Below are positions 49,501-61,623 of a DNA stretch of 64,000 bases, in pieces. Both the position numbers and the translations under genes were made by a program. The DNA is from Pegea sp. RAD2-039 (Eukaryota > Chordata > Thaliacea > Salpida > Salpidae). Where the stretch lies: the NCBI GenBank assembly GCA_034620365.1, contig JAQGEQ010000071.1:4278001-4342000 (forward strand), given 5' to 3'. The notes below the pieces were generated by a model. That model ran no database searches. It was not told the DNA's origin and was given only the letters and a program-made list of their open reading frames with translations. Each line of letters opens with the position of its first letter. Positions within the stretch are counted from its first letter, which is position 1.

Positions 49501-52500
49501 TTTTAACATTCAAATTTTTCTTTTAATTCAAAACTTCAAAGTTTATTTTGATAAATTGAAGAATTTCAGTTAAAAATTATAAAAAAGTATTGGATGTAGT
49601 TTACATATCTGAAATGCAAGAAGTGATGAATGGTTCGAGAAAACTCAACAAATTAATAATTTATTTCTGAATTTATTTTCTGCAAATGATTATGAGAAAA
49701 AGAAATTATTTGATTCAAAAAATTGGCAATTGATTACAGTTAAAATCACCACCAGCAACCTTTTTCTTCCATTAATAATTTTCCACTTTATTTTTAAAAG
49801 GTTTAAAGTAGGTTCCATGCAATTAGTCTATATTAGTAACAAACCCAAAGATTATTTTCAATCTAATCTAGAAGCTAAACTTTAATATGACATGACTAAT
49901 TTTACAAAAAACGGTTTTCTCCTACAATTGTCATGATAAGAATTGTAACTAACTTGTATAAATATTTAAAGTTTAAACAAATATAGAAAATTGTTTATCA
50001 GCTGACCTTAAAATGATTTATTCGAAGTTTTTTTTTGTATTTTAACCGCTATTTTCTACTTATTAGATCATTAAAATAAGTAAAAATAAGTTTAAAATAA
50101 CCCAAACCTTGGTTAATTTTTGGTATAGTTTAAAATAACCTTTTTATTTTAATGCAGAAAATGTTTGATAAAAAAGCCATGTTGTAAAACTTTTTAAATA
50201 AATGATAAAACTGATAAGACTTATATTTAGAATTTTATATTTAAACTTTTTGTTTGATAAACTAAAAAGATTATACTTGTTCTGTTAAATTATCTTAGTA
50301 ATCTAATAACCATACATAAATGTAGATTTATTTTCGCTTCAGTATGTTCATAAGAAAAAACTTGAACAATCACTAATAATTTTCTAAATAAATTTTAGAA
50401 TTTATACTAAAATACTTTTAAAAACTCTTTAAAAAATATAAAATCAAATCTTATAAATTGAGAGGTTTTTTTATAACGGTTTCAATGAACCTTTATGTAT
50501 AGAACCAACCATTTAAGAACAACTTTTAAAAAAGTTAAAAAAAATACATTTTATATTTTAAAGATTTTGAATTCAATACTAGCTATAAGTTTAACGAAGC
50601 ATTTGAGTTTTTACGAGTGAGATAGTGTTTGTTTTACTATCACAAAGATTTATTCAGTTTGTTTTAAAACTTAAGAAGACACAAGTATAAAGCCCTTTAA
50701 ATAAGTAAACAGTTGAATGTTTCTTAATTGGAAGTTAAACTTAAATTAAGATAGAGATTGTGTAATTGTTAAAATGAATTATTGTTAGAAGTAAAATGTT
50801 TAAAAAGATTTTTCACTTGGTATAGAACTAAACAAACAAAAATTAAATTTAACTAATCGATTAGTTATTGAATTAAATAGCTAAAAGAACTTATAAATGA
50901 ATGCAACAACAATTTTATGTTAAATATAAATCTGTTTGTTTTCTAAACGTATTCAATTAATTTGGTTTAGACATTATAAACCAGAAGTTTTTAGACCACA
51001 TCGTTAAAACAATATATAAACGTTTTTATTGCTATTCAGGTAAAACTTTCAGGAAAAATAAAAATCTGTAATAATTTTAAGTTAATATTTTACATATAGT
51101 TTTGATTTAATTAATTTTTTTATTATAAAAGTACACAAACTTTGATTTTTATCGGTTCACTAGTTTTAAAATGTTCAGACAAAAATTAATTTTTTGGTTT
51201 TAAAAATAATTACAACATTTTAGAAAATATAAAGATTTTCCATCAATAGACTACTTTTTCCAATTCCACTAAAATTCAACCAATCAGCAACTTAAGCAAT
51301 TTCTATTTGCTGAAGGCTGTCATTATCGCGAAGTCAAGTGTGACGTCATACTGGTAAAGCCCGGCGTCTGATTTGATGTCAAATTTTATTCAAAAGAAAG
51401 TTTTGTAAATTTTTACCGATAACTGAAAACTGTTAGAAGAGCGAAGAAATATTTGGAAACTTGTAATTGTCCCCAAAGTTGTTTGTTGTTGATTTTTTTA
51501 AATAAGTCATTTGTTCATTTGTCAATCTCTATTTTGAAAGACTCACAGGAGCCTAGTTATCAGCGAAATCTTAAATTTTCTTTCAAAGATCAAAAAGTTT
51601 AAAAGCCAGGAATTATCTGCAGACAAAAATTTTAACTTTTTGACATATGTCTATATAAGTTTATTTCATCAATATTTGTAAAGAAAATTGTTCTGATATT
51701 TACAAGTCAACGAAAAATTGTTAATTTAATTTAAAATTTTTTAATTACAAAATATAATATAAAATATTCACAATAAAATTCTTAAATATATTTAGATTTA
51801 ATTAGATTATCTTTAAGAAATTATCGAAAATTAATTTTTAATAAAATCAATCTGTTATGCTGCCGTTTATTGAGAAAGATGTTCATCTTTTTATTCTTAA
51901 CATAAACAACTTTCAAATCTTACTTTCTTGAGTAAATTTTCGAGGTTGAAGTAAGATGTGAAAAGTAAACTTTTTTCAGCTGTTTAAAAATATTTCACAA
52001 AATTTATGAACGCACAAAAGTTTCATTACTCTTAAGAAGTTGAATTCTAAAATAAAGACAAACATTTTTCTAATGTTAAAGCAAGAAGTAGACCCTTATC
52101 TCATCAATATTAAGTATCATCCCAGCAGACATAAAAATGTACCAAACCTTGGAAATAAATTCATCTGACATTTAAAGAAATTATTTTTCAGCTTATTAAT
52201 TATTTAGTTTAAAAAATAATAATTTATTGACTAATGAAATACCTGATGGTAAAAATTAACAGTAAATAATTTGAAAATATTTGAAGTTGAAATTATTACT
52301 TTTCCTAATTTAATCTGAATAAATAAACATTTCGAAAAACACGAAAAGTAAATAAAGTTTTTCAAACTGCTGAAGATTAGAGCAAATCTGTATGACGTCA
52401 TCACTCCACAAAAGCCGTCTATACAAATGGTAATCCCAAATGTACAAGAAAATGATTAAATATTTGAAAAAAAAGGATTTTTATAGTTACCATCAACTTA

Positions 52501-54086
52501 ACTTATTTTGATTTTGTAAAAAATTTAATTAGTTTTGAATTACATTAAAAGATAATTCATGAATATAAAAGCAGTATTTGAATTATTGCTAGAAAGTAGA
52601 CGACTTTAAGTAAAACTATACACAGAAACTAAAACTTTTCTGATAACTAAAGTTACCAGTAACTCTTTCTTGTAAGATTAACAAAAAGAGTAGAGAAAAG
52701 ATTTAGAGATTATTCTTTTGTGAAGTTTATAAAAGAACAGATTTGTATCATAGAAAACATTAGATGAAAAATTACCCAAACAATATTTGTACTGATTAAA
52801 TTCTGTACATTGAGATTTGAGCAAAGTACAAATGTAAAGCTTGTTTGGAGAAGGTGTTTAATCATTGTTAATAATCAACAGTTCATGGTATGATTGAAGA
52901 AACTTAATTAGTTAATGTAAATGCGACATGAGACCTATATAAGTCATCAGATTGTTAATTTGAAATGTAATTTAAAAAAAAAACAACATTATCTGTCTAA
53001 AAACTAAAAAAACAAGATAATTAGGAGCATTTTCACCTTAAAGATATTTGAATTAAGCGAAGAAAAAAAGTTTGAACAAAACTTGGAAAGTCTCAACTAA
53101 AATATCTATAGAAACAAAGATATATAGGTTTAAGCTCGTCTTTTTTAACTCTACATGTTTTGGTGCACCAATTAAAATCTCTTATTCTAAGATTGGCATA
53201 AAATAAAAATGACAAAATTTACTAAATAGATAAATTTTTAAGCTGAAATAGTAAACATCTTTCGCTGACCTTGAAATAAAATTATAATTTCAGTTTTCTA
53301 AACAAACATTTCTTAAATGATCAAGAATAAAATAACTTTTGATATCAGTTTATTCCTGTGTAATACGAAAAATGCACAAAAATTCAACTCAGCTATCAGA
53401 AAATTATTTGTTAACAAATGAAAATTGATCAAAGGCAGTCTACGAGTAATTGAAAAGTCTGATCAAATAAACAGAGAAAGCAAGTACTTGAAAATCAAAC
53501 AAGCCCTGTCGATATTGCTTACACAAGACTTGCCTTAAATCTCTCACTTTTATTTCTAATCTTTACATTGAACAGATTGGAACTTCCATTTCAGTTTCTC
53601 ACTTATTTTCTGATCAAAGATATTTTTCATTTCACAGTTTGATTAATCAATAAAAAGTTCTGATTTGAAACTTTCTTATTGAGTTCAGCTTTGCATTTGT
53701 AACGTACAAATCGTTACAAGTCGTTGTTTCAGATTGAAATATAATCAATCATTTGTAAAAAAAGAAGATGCAACCAATAACTCAACACAAAAGTCTTCCT
53801 TATGTTCAAAGCTTATTGGTATTTGTCTTTTTCTTTGTCTTTTAGTAAAAACTCGATAAACAAAAAACCAAAAGATATAAGATGAAGATCTTCAAACACC
53901 AGAATGGAAGTAAAAAGATATCTTCCATTCACCTAGCACTTTGCAGAGTTTTTTTGAGACAGTTAATCTATATACATCCAAGCAACTATCTTGAAGTTTT
54001 ACAACAGACAGAAGAGACGATATAAAAATGAACGGCTGTCAATGCTTCAATACAAAAGTGATCTGCTGAAAAGTTGTTGAGATGCT
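46561..54086. other. AT-rich gene desert downstream of the semaphorin gene
   Basis: About 7.5 kb with no supported gene. One short GC-richer patch at 51270-51375 carries CCAAT (AACCAATCAGC), TATCGCG and TGACGTCA (51341-51348) and stands out as a possible regulatory element. A second TGACGTCA is at 52393-52400. The last few hundred bases should be semaphorin 3' UTR. Confidence 0.5.
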
Positions 54087-57000
54087 TTAGACGTTTTCAA
54101 AAGCTGAGAGAGCCTGTGAACTATGATAACCACTAGAAGTAGAAGCCGAGCTTAACTGCCTCATCAAGATAGGAGGTCCTCCCTCTAATCCACTACTTGT
54201 ATAATAAGTTGGGCACTGGTTACTGGTCGTTACAGCGATCGGGGTGCATTGACTGTTTCTTGGAAACGGTTTCAGATTAGCATGAGATCCTCTGATCACA
54301 AGACTTGGATAGCGATTTGGGACTCTGCTCGACTTGCTGCTTGATGATGTCACTACTGCTGACGTCATTAGTGGTGACGACACGCGTGAGTGTTCCTTGA
54401 GGACAGCTTGGTAGGGGTAGCTACCACTGACATGGCGTGTTCGACGTTGAGGGTGTGGGACACCTTGGGGCTGCTGGATCGGTAACGTGGCATAAGCTGG
54501 GTAATTAGCGAGTTGCTTGTAAGGTACAAAGGCGCCGTTGTTGGGGCTTGGAGGTGTTGGAGGATGAAGTCGAAGTCCTGATCTCATACTCGATGGCGTC
54601 GATGCAAATGAAGGCTGGTAGACGCGCGCTGGCGATCCTGACGTCATCAGCTCGTTTGGACGCGGTGGAGCGATTGTGACGTCATACGAAGGTTCTGACG
54701 TCAGCCGACTTCTACGGATTTGTGGACGTCCAAGATGCAAAGAAGAGGGACGACTTTGTCGATTGTCCACCAACTAAAAAGAAAATGGTCATTTTGGTTT
54801 GGTCGATAGTTGTGGACCAGTACCTGGTCATATTCTTGTTGAAGTGAGTTTCTGGGACTGGTTCCTTTTCCACTATCATCAGAATCAAGTCGAGACCGAA
54901 GATGGGAATAAGGGGTCGGAGACCCAATCCCATTTTGAAGTAGATGATGGTAGACGTTCTCAAACTGCTGGACAGCGTCCTGGGAGTCCCGCATGATCTC
55001 ATTGGTGACTTTAGATGCTCGTTGCTCATTTCGACGCCTCATCTTCGCTGAAGCGGTGGGAAGGACCCCACATTCAGCCGCCCCAGTTTCGTGAAAAACC
55101 GGTGAGGAGTCCTCGCGCGAAGACGTCGCCGAACTTGGGGACTTATAATTTGATGGTAGAGGTCGAGGGTCAGACCTTAACATGGATGAGGTCCGACTAG
55201 CTGCCCCAGAAGTGTTGAATGGGTCACCGACCATAGAGGGAGACACTGAAAAAGAAATCGCTTGATTAAACACTGGTCACGTGATCGCGTCGCGGTTGGC
55301 TTTCCAAATAATGGAAAACATCTAATGTCAAGGGATTTACAGCTGCTGAAACAGCGCCAGAAACGATGAAGTCATCAATGTAGGTAAATGAGGCGATCGG
55401 ATGGCAAACAAAGTTCTTAAAGTCTGTGGATTTAAAAGATTGAAGCAGGAGTATTTGATAAAAGACACTATAAGGAGTTTTGGGATTTCGGAATATCGAT
55501 TTTTATGATGGAGCTAAATATTTTGGTGAAATTCTGACATTTGAGTTGTTGATGTCGATATAGTTGATAGAAAATAGATGTTAGGAAGATGAGATGAAGG
55601 AAAGATGAAGTTAAATACGGAGTAATATTAAAAGTGAAATGTTTTGAAGTAAAACAAAAAATTAAATCAATGAAAGTTACAATAAATCAATATTGAACGC
55701 TCGTCATATTCTCAAGAGGAAATTAAAATCTTCACAAATAGTGACAAGATTTGAAAGATCTACCTCCTAAACTCGCATTTGCTAGCTTCATCTCGAAGTT
55801 ATAATTCGATCTTCTTGAAGTGATACTGCTTTCACTATCTTGTCTCGATGAAGAGATACGCCTCAAAAGACGCGCTTCTTCTTTTCGCTGAATGAATTGC
55901 TGTTGTTGTTGTTGGGACATAGGAAGAGTTGGTGACTCTGAGTAATCGATCGGTTTCTCTGGAGGTTTGCTCACCAGCTTCTCGTGATCGTTTTTGTATG
56001 ACGTCACAGGTGAACTGATCGTGGTGCTATTGTCTTTCTTCGATTTCAAACCAAATCCAAAGATGTCACATTTACATAAGATTCGTCGTGTCCATGACTC
56101 TTTTTTATTATTATTCTTCATCATCTCAGCTTGCTGAAGAGCCAACTGCTTTTGCTCAAAGTTAGGGTCACGTGACCGGCCTTTATACCAACACCAGGCC
56201 AGAAGGACAAGTATTAAGGTGGCCGTACTGGACAGAAGAACCACTAATATCAGGACCATTAATGGGTACCCTTCCTTAGATTCTTGAGCAGATTCTTCTG
56301 ATTCAGGTTTGTCACTGGCGTCTATTGACTTTCCAGACTCGACCACTGGAACTATAGTAGTGGACAGCTTCACTGCTGTGTCAGTGGTTGCTAGAGCAAC
56401 GTCTGGAACGACTTCTTCACATTCTTGGTGCTTCCCCTGAGTTTTAATCGCGCTTTCGATGTCTTGAGACAGCTGCTGTGAAATGGTCGCAAATCTCTGG
56501 CAGCTGTCTTGTGAATCGGACCAACCACACTCCGGGTCAGCTGATGCCAAACACGAGCTGCAAGTGAAGCGGTTGAAGATGACGTCATAATCAAATGTCA
56601 CATGACTTCACCTGTTGCACTTGAATTGTTGGCACGTGACCAGCGGTCTTGAAATGATACAATTGGTAAAAGCCACAAGCAACTGGTCACCCTCAACTGA
56701 CATCCGGACTACTTTCTTGTCGTCACGTGACTCCGAGAAGCATCTAAAAGCGGTTCCGTTACGCAACAGTGATTTCGTACATCGCATCGAACCTCTCTTC
56801 GTCGAAAACTGAAGATTCTTCAATGATTGCTCCTTGTGGCCATCTTGAATCGGGAAGAAGAACTCTTAGAAGATGTCCAGTTGACGTCCCGATGTACATC
56901 ATTGTGACGTCATTTTGTGGTCCAATGTTATGTCTAATGGCCAAGCTAGTGAAGCTGGCGCCCAGATAAGTTGACAGAAGCTCGCCTTCAACCTGAAACT

Positions 57001-60000
57001 CGTTCGTCATGCTTGAATGAACAGCGGAGTGAAGACAATCACCTGTTTCTGCATCAGAGGATGTTGGATGATGTCTTCTTGGATCTGACGAGACGTTTTA
57101 TTGCTCACTGCGCAGTTACCCGGATGTTCATCGCTTTGCATCATTCTAGAATTGAATCTCGCCGCTTCCAAGGGCTTCTCGTGTGCACCCGCTACAAATT
57201 CACCGTTCATCGATGCAATGACGTCACTGACGCTAAACTTGCAAATAGCTGAAGCGATTCTGGTGATAGAAGAGCGAATGAGGATTAGAAAGATGTGATT
57301 AGAACGGAAGATAGAAGATGCAATCTTAGTGACAATTGAGACTTACTCTTCCATTGTAAAGACCGCATAAAAGATCTCATCCGAAGTAAAGACAATGTCC
57401 TGTATTTCTGTCATATATACTTCATTATACGCGCACACAAGCCTAGCTTTTAAAAATGTGGACCACCAGTTGTGGTACATGTCTCCGTCTGATAGGCCTG
57501 GGTCGTTTTTACAAACCTGTCAAGGACAAAATTAAAATGAAAAAAAGTCTAAAATTGAAGTTCAGTCTTTTTTGTGTTTGCATCAAGTTTGCAGCAGTTA
57601 AGCTTGAGGCGTTGTAGCAGCGCGCGAAGCTCTACTTGAAAGCACTCGAGCGTGACGTGACGTCACTTGACTCTGTATAAGATAACAAGTTTACCTGGGC
57701 AACTTCAGCGACAAATCTATGTTGGCCAGTCGGTGATGTCTCCTGTTCATTGAGGAAGAACAGGATTCGATCTTTCAAATCATGACTTGAGATAAACATT
57801 GTGTTGCCTTTGCTGGCTGTAAGTTGGTTTGATTGGTCAACAGCTTTCAGGATTAAACTGTTGATTCTTACAATAAAGAGCTTGTTCACTGGTCCAGAAG
57901 TATTTGGATATGTTAGTGTCACCGACCAAGTTGTCAATCGTGTTACTTGACAGCAAGAACTTGCCTTCAACGAAGGAAGTGGAGTAAATTCGATCTGTAG
58001 AAGACAAACACTTGTTCAATTATTTCATGTAAGCCTTTAATTAAGCAGGTGAAAGCGCCACCTTGTGGCTCCTTAACTTTACTATATGTTGTTTTGCCAA
58101 AACGATAAAAGTAGCCAAAGTTTTTAACGCTGGCTGATCATGAAATTAGAACCTTCAAATTTTATTACTACCGCCTTAGTCAAAGAGTAACTTTCTTCTT
58201 ATTTTTACAAATCGAATTTGTGATTTTTTAAACTTTTTTAATAAATCTTTTGATATTTTAAATAATTACAAATTGTGTAACTGTCTGTTCGTGAAACCAA
58301 ATACAATTTTGATTAAACAACTTTATTTATCTTTCTATGTTTCAAATCAATCATCAAAATAATTCTTCCAAATGAGATTACAAGTAATTATTTTTTATCT
58401 TTTAATCTCCAATAAATCTCAATTTAATTACAAGCTTTTAAAAATTTGCCATTTCAAAGTAATTTGAAATTTGTTGTTGGATTTTCAGTATAAAGTCAAC
58501 CTTCAAAAAGTAGTGGATTGTCGTAATATATGTAAGATGTCACATCTAATCTAATCTTAACAAGCCAAAGATTTTTATTCATTAAAATTTAGCTTGCTGC
58601 AAAGAGTTTATAAAATTGCAGAAAAGCAAACAACAGTCAAGTACTAGTCACCAGATCACATTCGGCAAGTCTCTCGAATACTCTTATCACTTTAAGTCGA
58701 AGTCTTATCTTGCCAGTTTCATTTGCACTTTGATAAAATCAGAAAATTACTAAAAAAGCCTTTTGCACAACTCACCGTTCGAAACGATGCTTGTTAAAGT
58801 GTTTTCCGAGTCACTACTGATGTAGACTTTCACATAAATCCCTTCAATCAGAGATCCTTTCATTTCAAGAGACAAATGTCCAATTGAATCGTGTTTTGCC
58901 TAAAAGAATCTTGTGACGAAAAGAAGTTGAGACATTTAGAGATCAAACCTGGTAAATTGCGCATTTAGGTCTATACACACCGGTTCCGCACACAAACAGT
59001 TCTTCTCCTTTTGAATTTAACGGTAAGACAACCAGTATTTGATTAAAGCAATACATCTGAAACAAAGTTAAATATGTTATTTAGACATTCACCAAGTAAA
59101 CTTTCGAATGTTTACAAAATAAATTTGACAATTATTTGTTTTTCTACGCGCTACGAGAAAATTTCGTTGCTGAGTAATAAAGTCGCGGCTTTTTCTTCCA
59201 TAGTAACGTTTGTTATAAATCTTAACTCTCCCGAGAGTGTTGTAACAAAACATCTCATCTTTCTCTCTTCTTTTATGACTCTTATTCGTTTTCTCTTTAC
59301 TAAGAGGCATATACAGAGAGAAACTCGCTTCCTCAGAAGAAGCGTCTTTTTATTGCCACTCAATTTTCCAGGTGACTCGATCTTACCGAAGTGTCGACTC
59401 CTTCCCGGTATCCTTGCTCACATTCGAATCTTTTTTTCGAGTTACTTGGCAGCTTTAACGTCTGAAGATATGAAAATATGATGAACAGTTTTTGATGTAA
59501 CCGAGATCTACCTTGTCAGCAGTAATCGTAGATGATTCTCTTAACTTCTTCGAATCGATGAAAAATATCGCTTCTCTGTAATAAAAATAATTTTTATTAT
59601 TTTCTAATCTTTTAGTGCGAAAAAAAAAATTGTAAAAAAGTTTTGAAAATAAATAGAATTAAAAAAGTCAGTTTAACCTGATTTTATTCAGCTGCATAAT
59701 TACATTTAGTGGTTTTTTTACTCAATAATTTCTTACTCATGGCTTTTTATTCTTTTAAAAACTTTCTCAATTTGAGAAATACTGAAAAGAACTTTTTAAA
59801 AAACTAGAAATGTCGAACGGTTAACTTAAAATGATTGATCAGTTCTAATTTGCTAGTACCTTGATGACGAGCGTTACACTAAATTGTTGATTAAGCAACA
59901 GAATCAAAAAGAAAGACTTTTAAAAAGGGAGAACCTCACAAGATGAGGACTCCACAATAATCTTTAAGATCTTATTTCAGTTTCTCACAGTGAAAGTAGA

Positions 60001-61623
60001 TTGGGTAAATATAATTTGTGTAAGAAACCGAAATAGAAAAATTAGATGACTATCAAAAATAGACTAAAATAAAAGTCAATATAAAGTTTGAAAGCAAACC
60101 GCTTGGTGAGTAACCAACCCCCAATATTTATTCAAGTATTAACTCAATAGAAGGTCGCGCGTTTATTGTAAGCCTAAGTGACGTCATAATATACATAATA
60201 AACTTATTAACAAAAGTGATTTCTGAAAAACAACTTTGTAAAAGCAGGAGTTGTTTTATGTTCTGTAATCTAGTTTTAATTAGAAAAATTATTTATTATA
60301 TGAGCGATCATCTTCTGATAGAGTGAATCTAACCGATTACCAACAGCACAAAACTGTTGATTTAATTTAACAAGATTTAGTCTGGTTGCTTCTGCTAACT
60401 TATTCAAAATTTATCTTTTATAAGTCAAGCAGAGTCTATAATAAAGTTTGCAGAACAAGAAGTCTTTTGTTAAGAGCTTGATTGTTCTTTAAAAAGATGA
60501 GTTTCATCCTTGACTTGAAGTGTTTTGTCTGATTCATACAGATATATTCACAAAAATGATTTAATACAAATGTTTATCTTTAGTTGATGTTGCAAATCTA
60601 AATAAATCAGATGAAATAGAAGATTGATGTCTCATCATGTGCATGTGAGAAGAAGAATAAAAACCAAAATCTAATTAAAATAAAATTGAACAATAAAAGC
60701 GATTTTTCAAAACAATTTTGACAAAAGAAATTTTGTTGGGGAATAAATGTTTTTTGTCACAAGCATTTATATTTAGTTTAAAAAGTTTTTTTTTCAACTA
60801 AACTTATTTTATTTCGAGGCTGAAAGAAAAGCACCAACAGAAGCAGAATCGCGTTTTGTTGTCGCGTATTCTATTTTTAACTCGCTGTTCATATTACTAG
60901 CTTAGATTTAAAAACAAATAAAAGTTTTATCCTAGCTGTAAGGAACCAAAAACTAGAAAAATAACAATTTTGAATATGATTTTGTATATTCGAAAACATA
61001 CAACTCGACTATAAGCAACTTTTTATGGTTCATTTTCGAATCTAACAATTTCGAAATTAATCAATATTCTCTGTTACAAATGCTAAAAGCAAATATACAA
61101 AACAAAATATTGTTTTCAGTGAAAATAATTCGCAATTTTCATGTCGACTAGCTTGTCACATTAGTAGGCAAAAGTCAAAAGGTTGAATTGATTACAAAAA
61201 ATATAATTTTAAAAAATAATTTTTTAGCTGAAACCCACCGGCTACTAATTACAAGATATTCTCGACCAGCTACTAGCATTCTATCCATCTTATGCAAATC
61301 TCTCAGTTGCTTCCCATCGCTACCAGTAAAAATGCTGACATTTTGAAAATCTGTTAAAAATTTCGAGTTAATCTTAAAGGGAATGAGCTAAAGGATCAGT
61401 TCTTACCTGAAAGTTGACTGCTGACATGGATTGGAAGATTTTCAGGAAAAGCCGCAATTTGATTGGCTAACAGCAAAAGTGAGATTACTAAAAAGATCAA
61501 TCTGAAAAATACATCTTTAATAAAGTACAATTTGGAGAATAAAACAACAAACTGAAGGATAGAGTAAAAATAATAATAATTCGATAAAACTTACTGAAAA
61601 CTTAAAGTAGGTTGCTTTTTCAT
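54087..61623 (-). CDS. Transmembrane semaphorin, class 1/6 type
   Basis: Sixteen exons give 1158 residues: 61623-61595, 61501-61407, 61350-61239, 59575-59512, 59461-59387, 59056-58949, 58899-58776, 57994-57872, 57816-57695, 57516-57347, 57259-57043, 56998-56768, 56715-56612, 56557-55764, 55245-54824, 54773-54087. All phases close. Layout: signal peptide (MKKQPTLSFQLIFLVISLLL...), sema propeller (residues ~45-510: ELFVCGTGVYRP, VAQVCKND, WWSTFLKARLVC, HPLM, MYIGTSTGHLLRV), PSI domain (~518-544: C..F.C..SCLASADPECGW), short stalk, one membrane segment (~624-649), then a ~510-residue cytoplasmic tail rich in Ser/Pro with poly-Gln, RRISSS, PPTPPSP and the ending SAFENV. With no Ig domain or thrombospondin repeats between PSI and membrane, it fits class 1/6. 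Such proteins bind plexins and can signal in reverse through the tail. The sema core is divergent: exon 59461-59387 (FECEQGYREGVD) replaces the usual C..KGK....C block. Confidence 0.88.
59576..61238 (-). other. Long intron 3 of the semaphorin gene
   Basis: At 1663 nt this is the largest semaphorin intron and is AT-rich. It contains GC-richer islets: AGGTCGCGCGTTTATT and TGACGTCA (60179-60186), and a CG-containing GAATCGCGTTTTGTTGTCGCG near 60850. No ORF or repeat recognised. Confidence 0.5.

Noticed and set aside
54799..57298. Several plus-strand ORFs of 60-95 residues across the semaphorin gene
   Set aside because: Antisense shadows of GC-richer semaphorin exons; no independent splice or motif support.
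59074..59481. 135-residue plus-strand ORF
   Set aside because: It spans a minus-strand semaphorin exon and its neighbouring intron; its translation shows no family pattern and it is best explained as a shadow.
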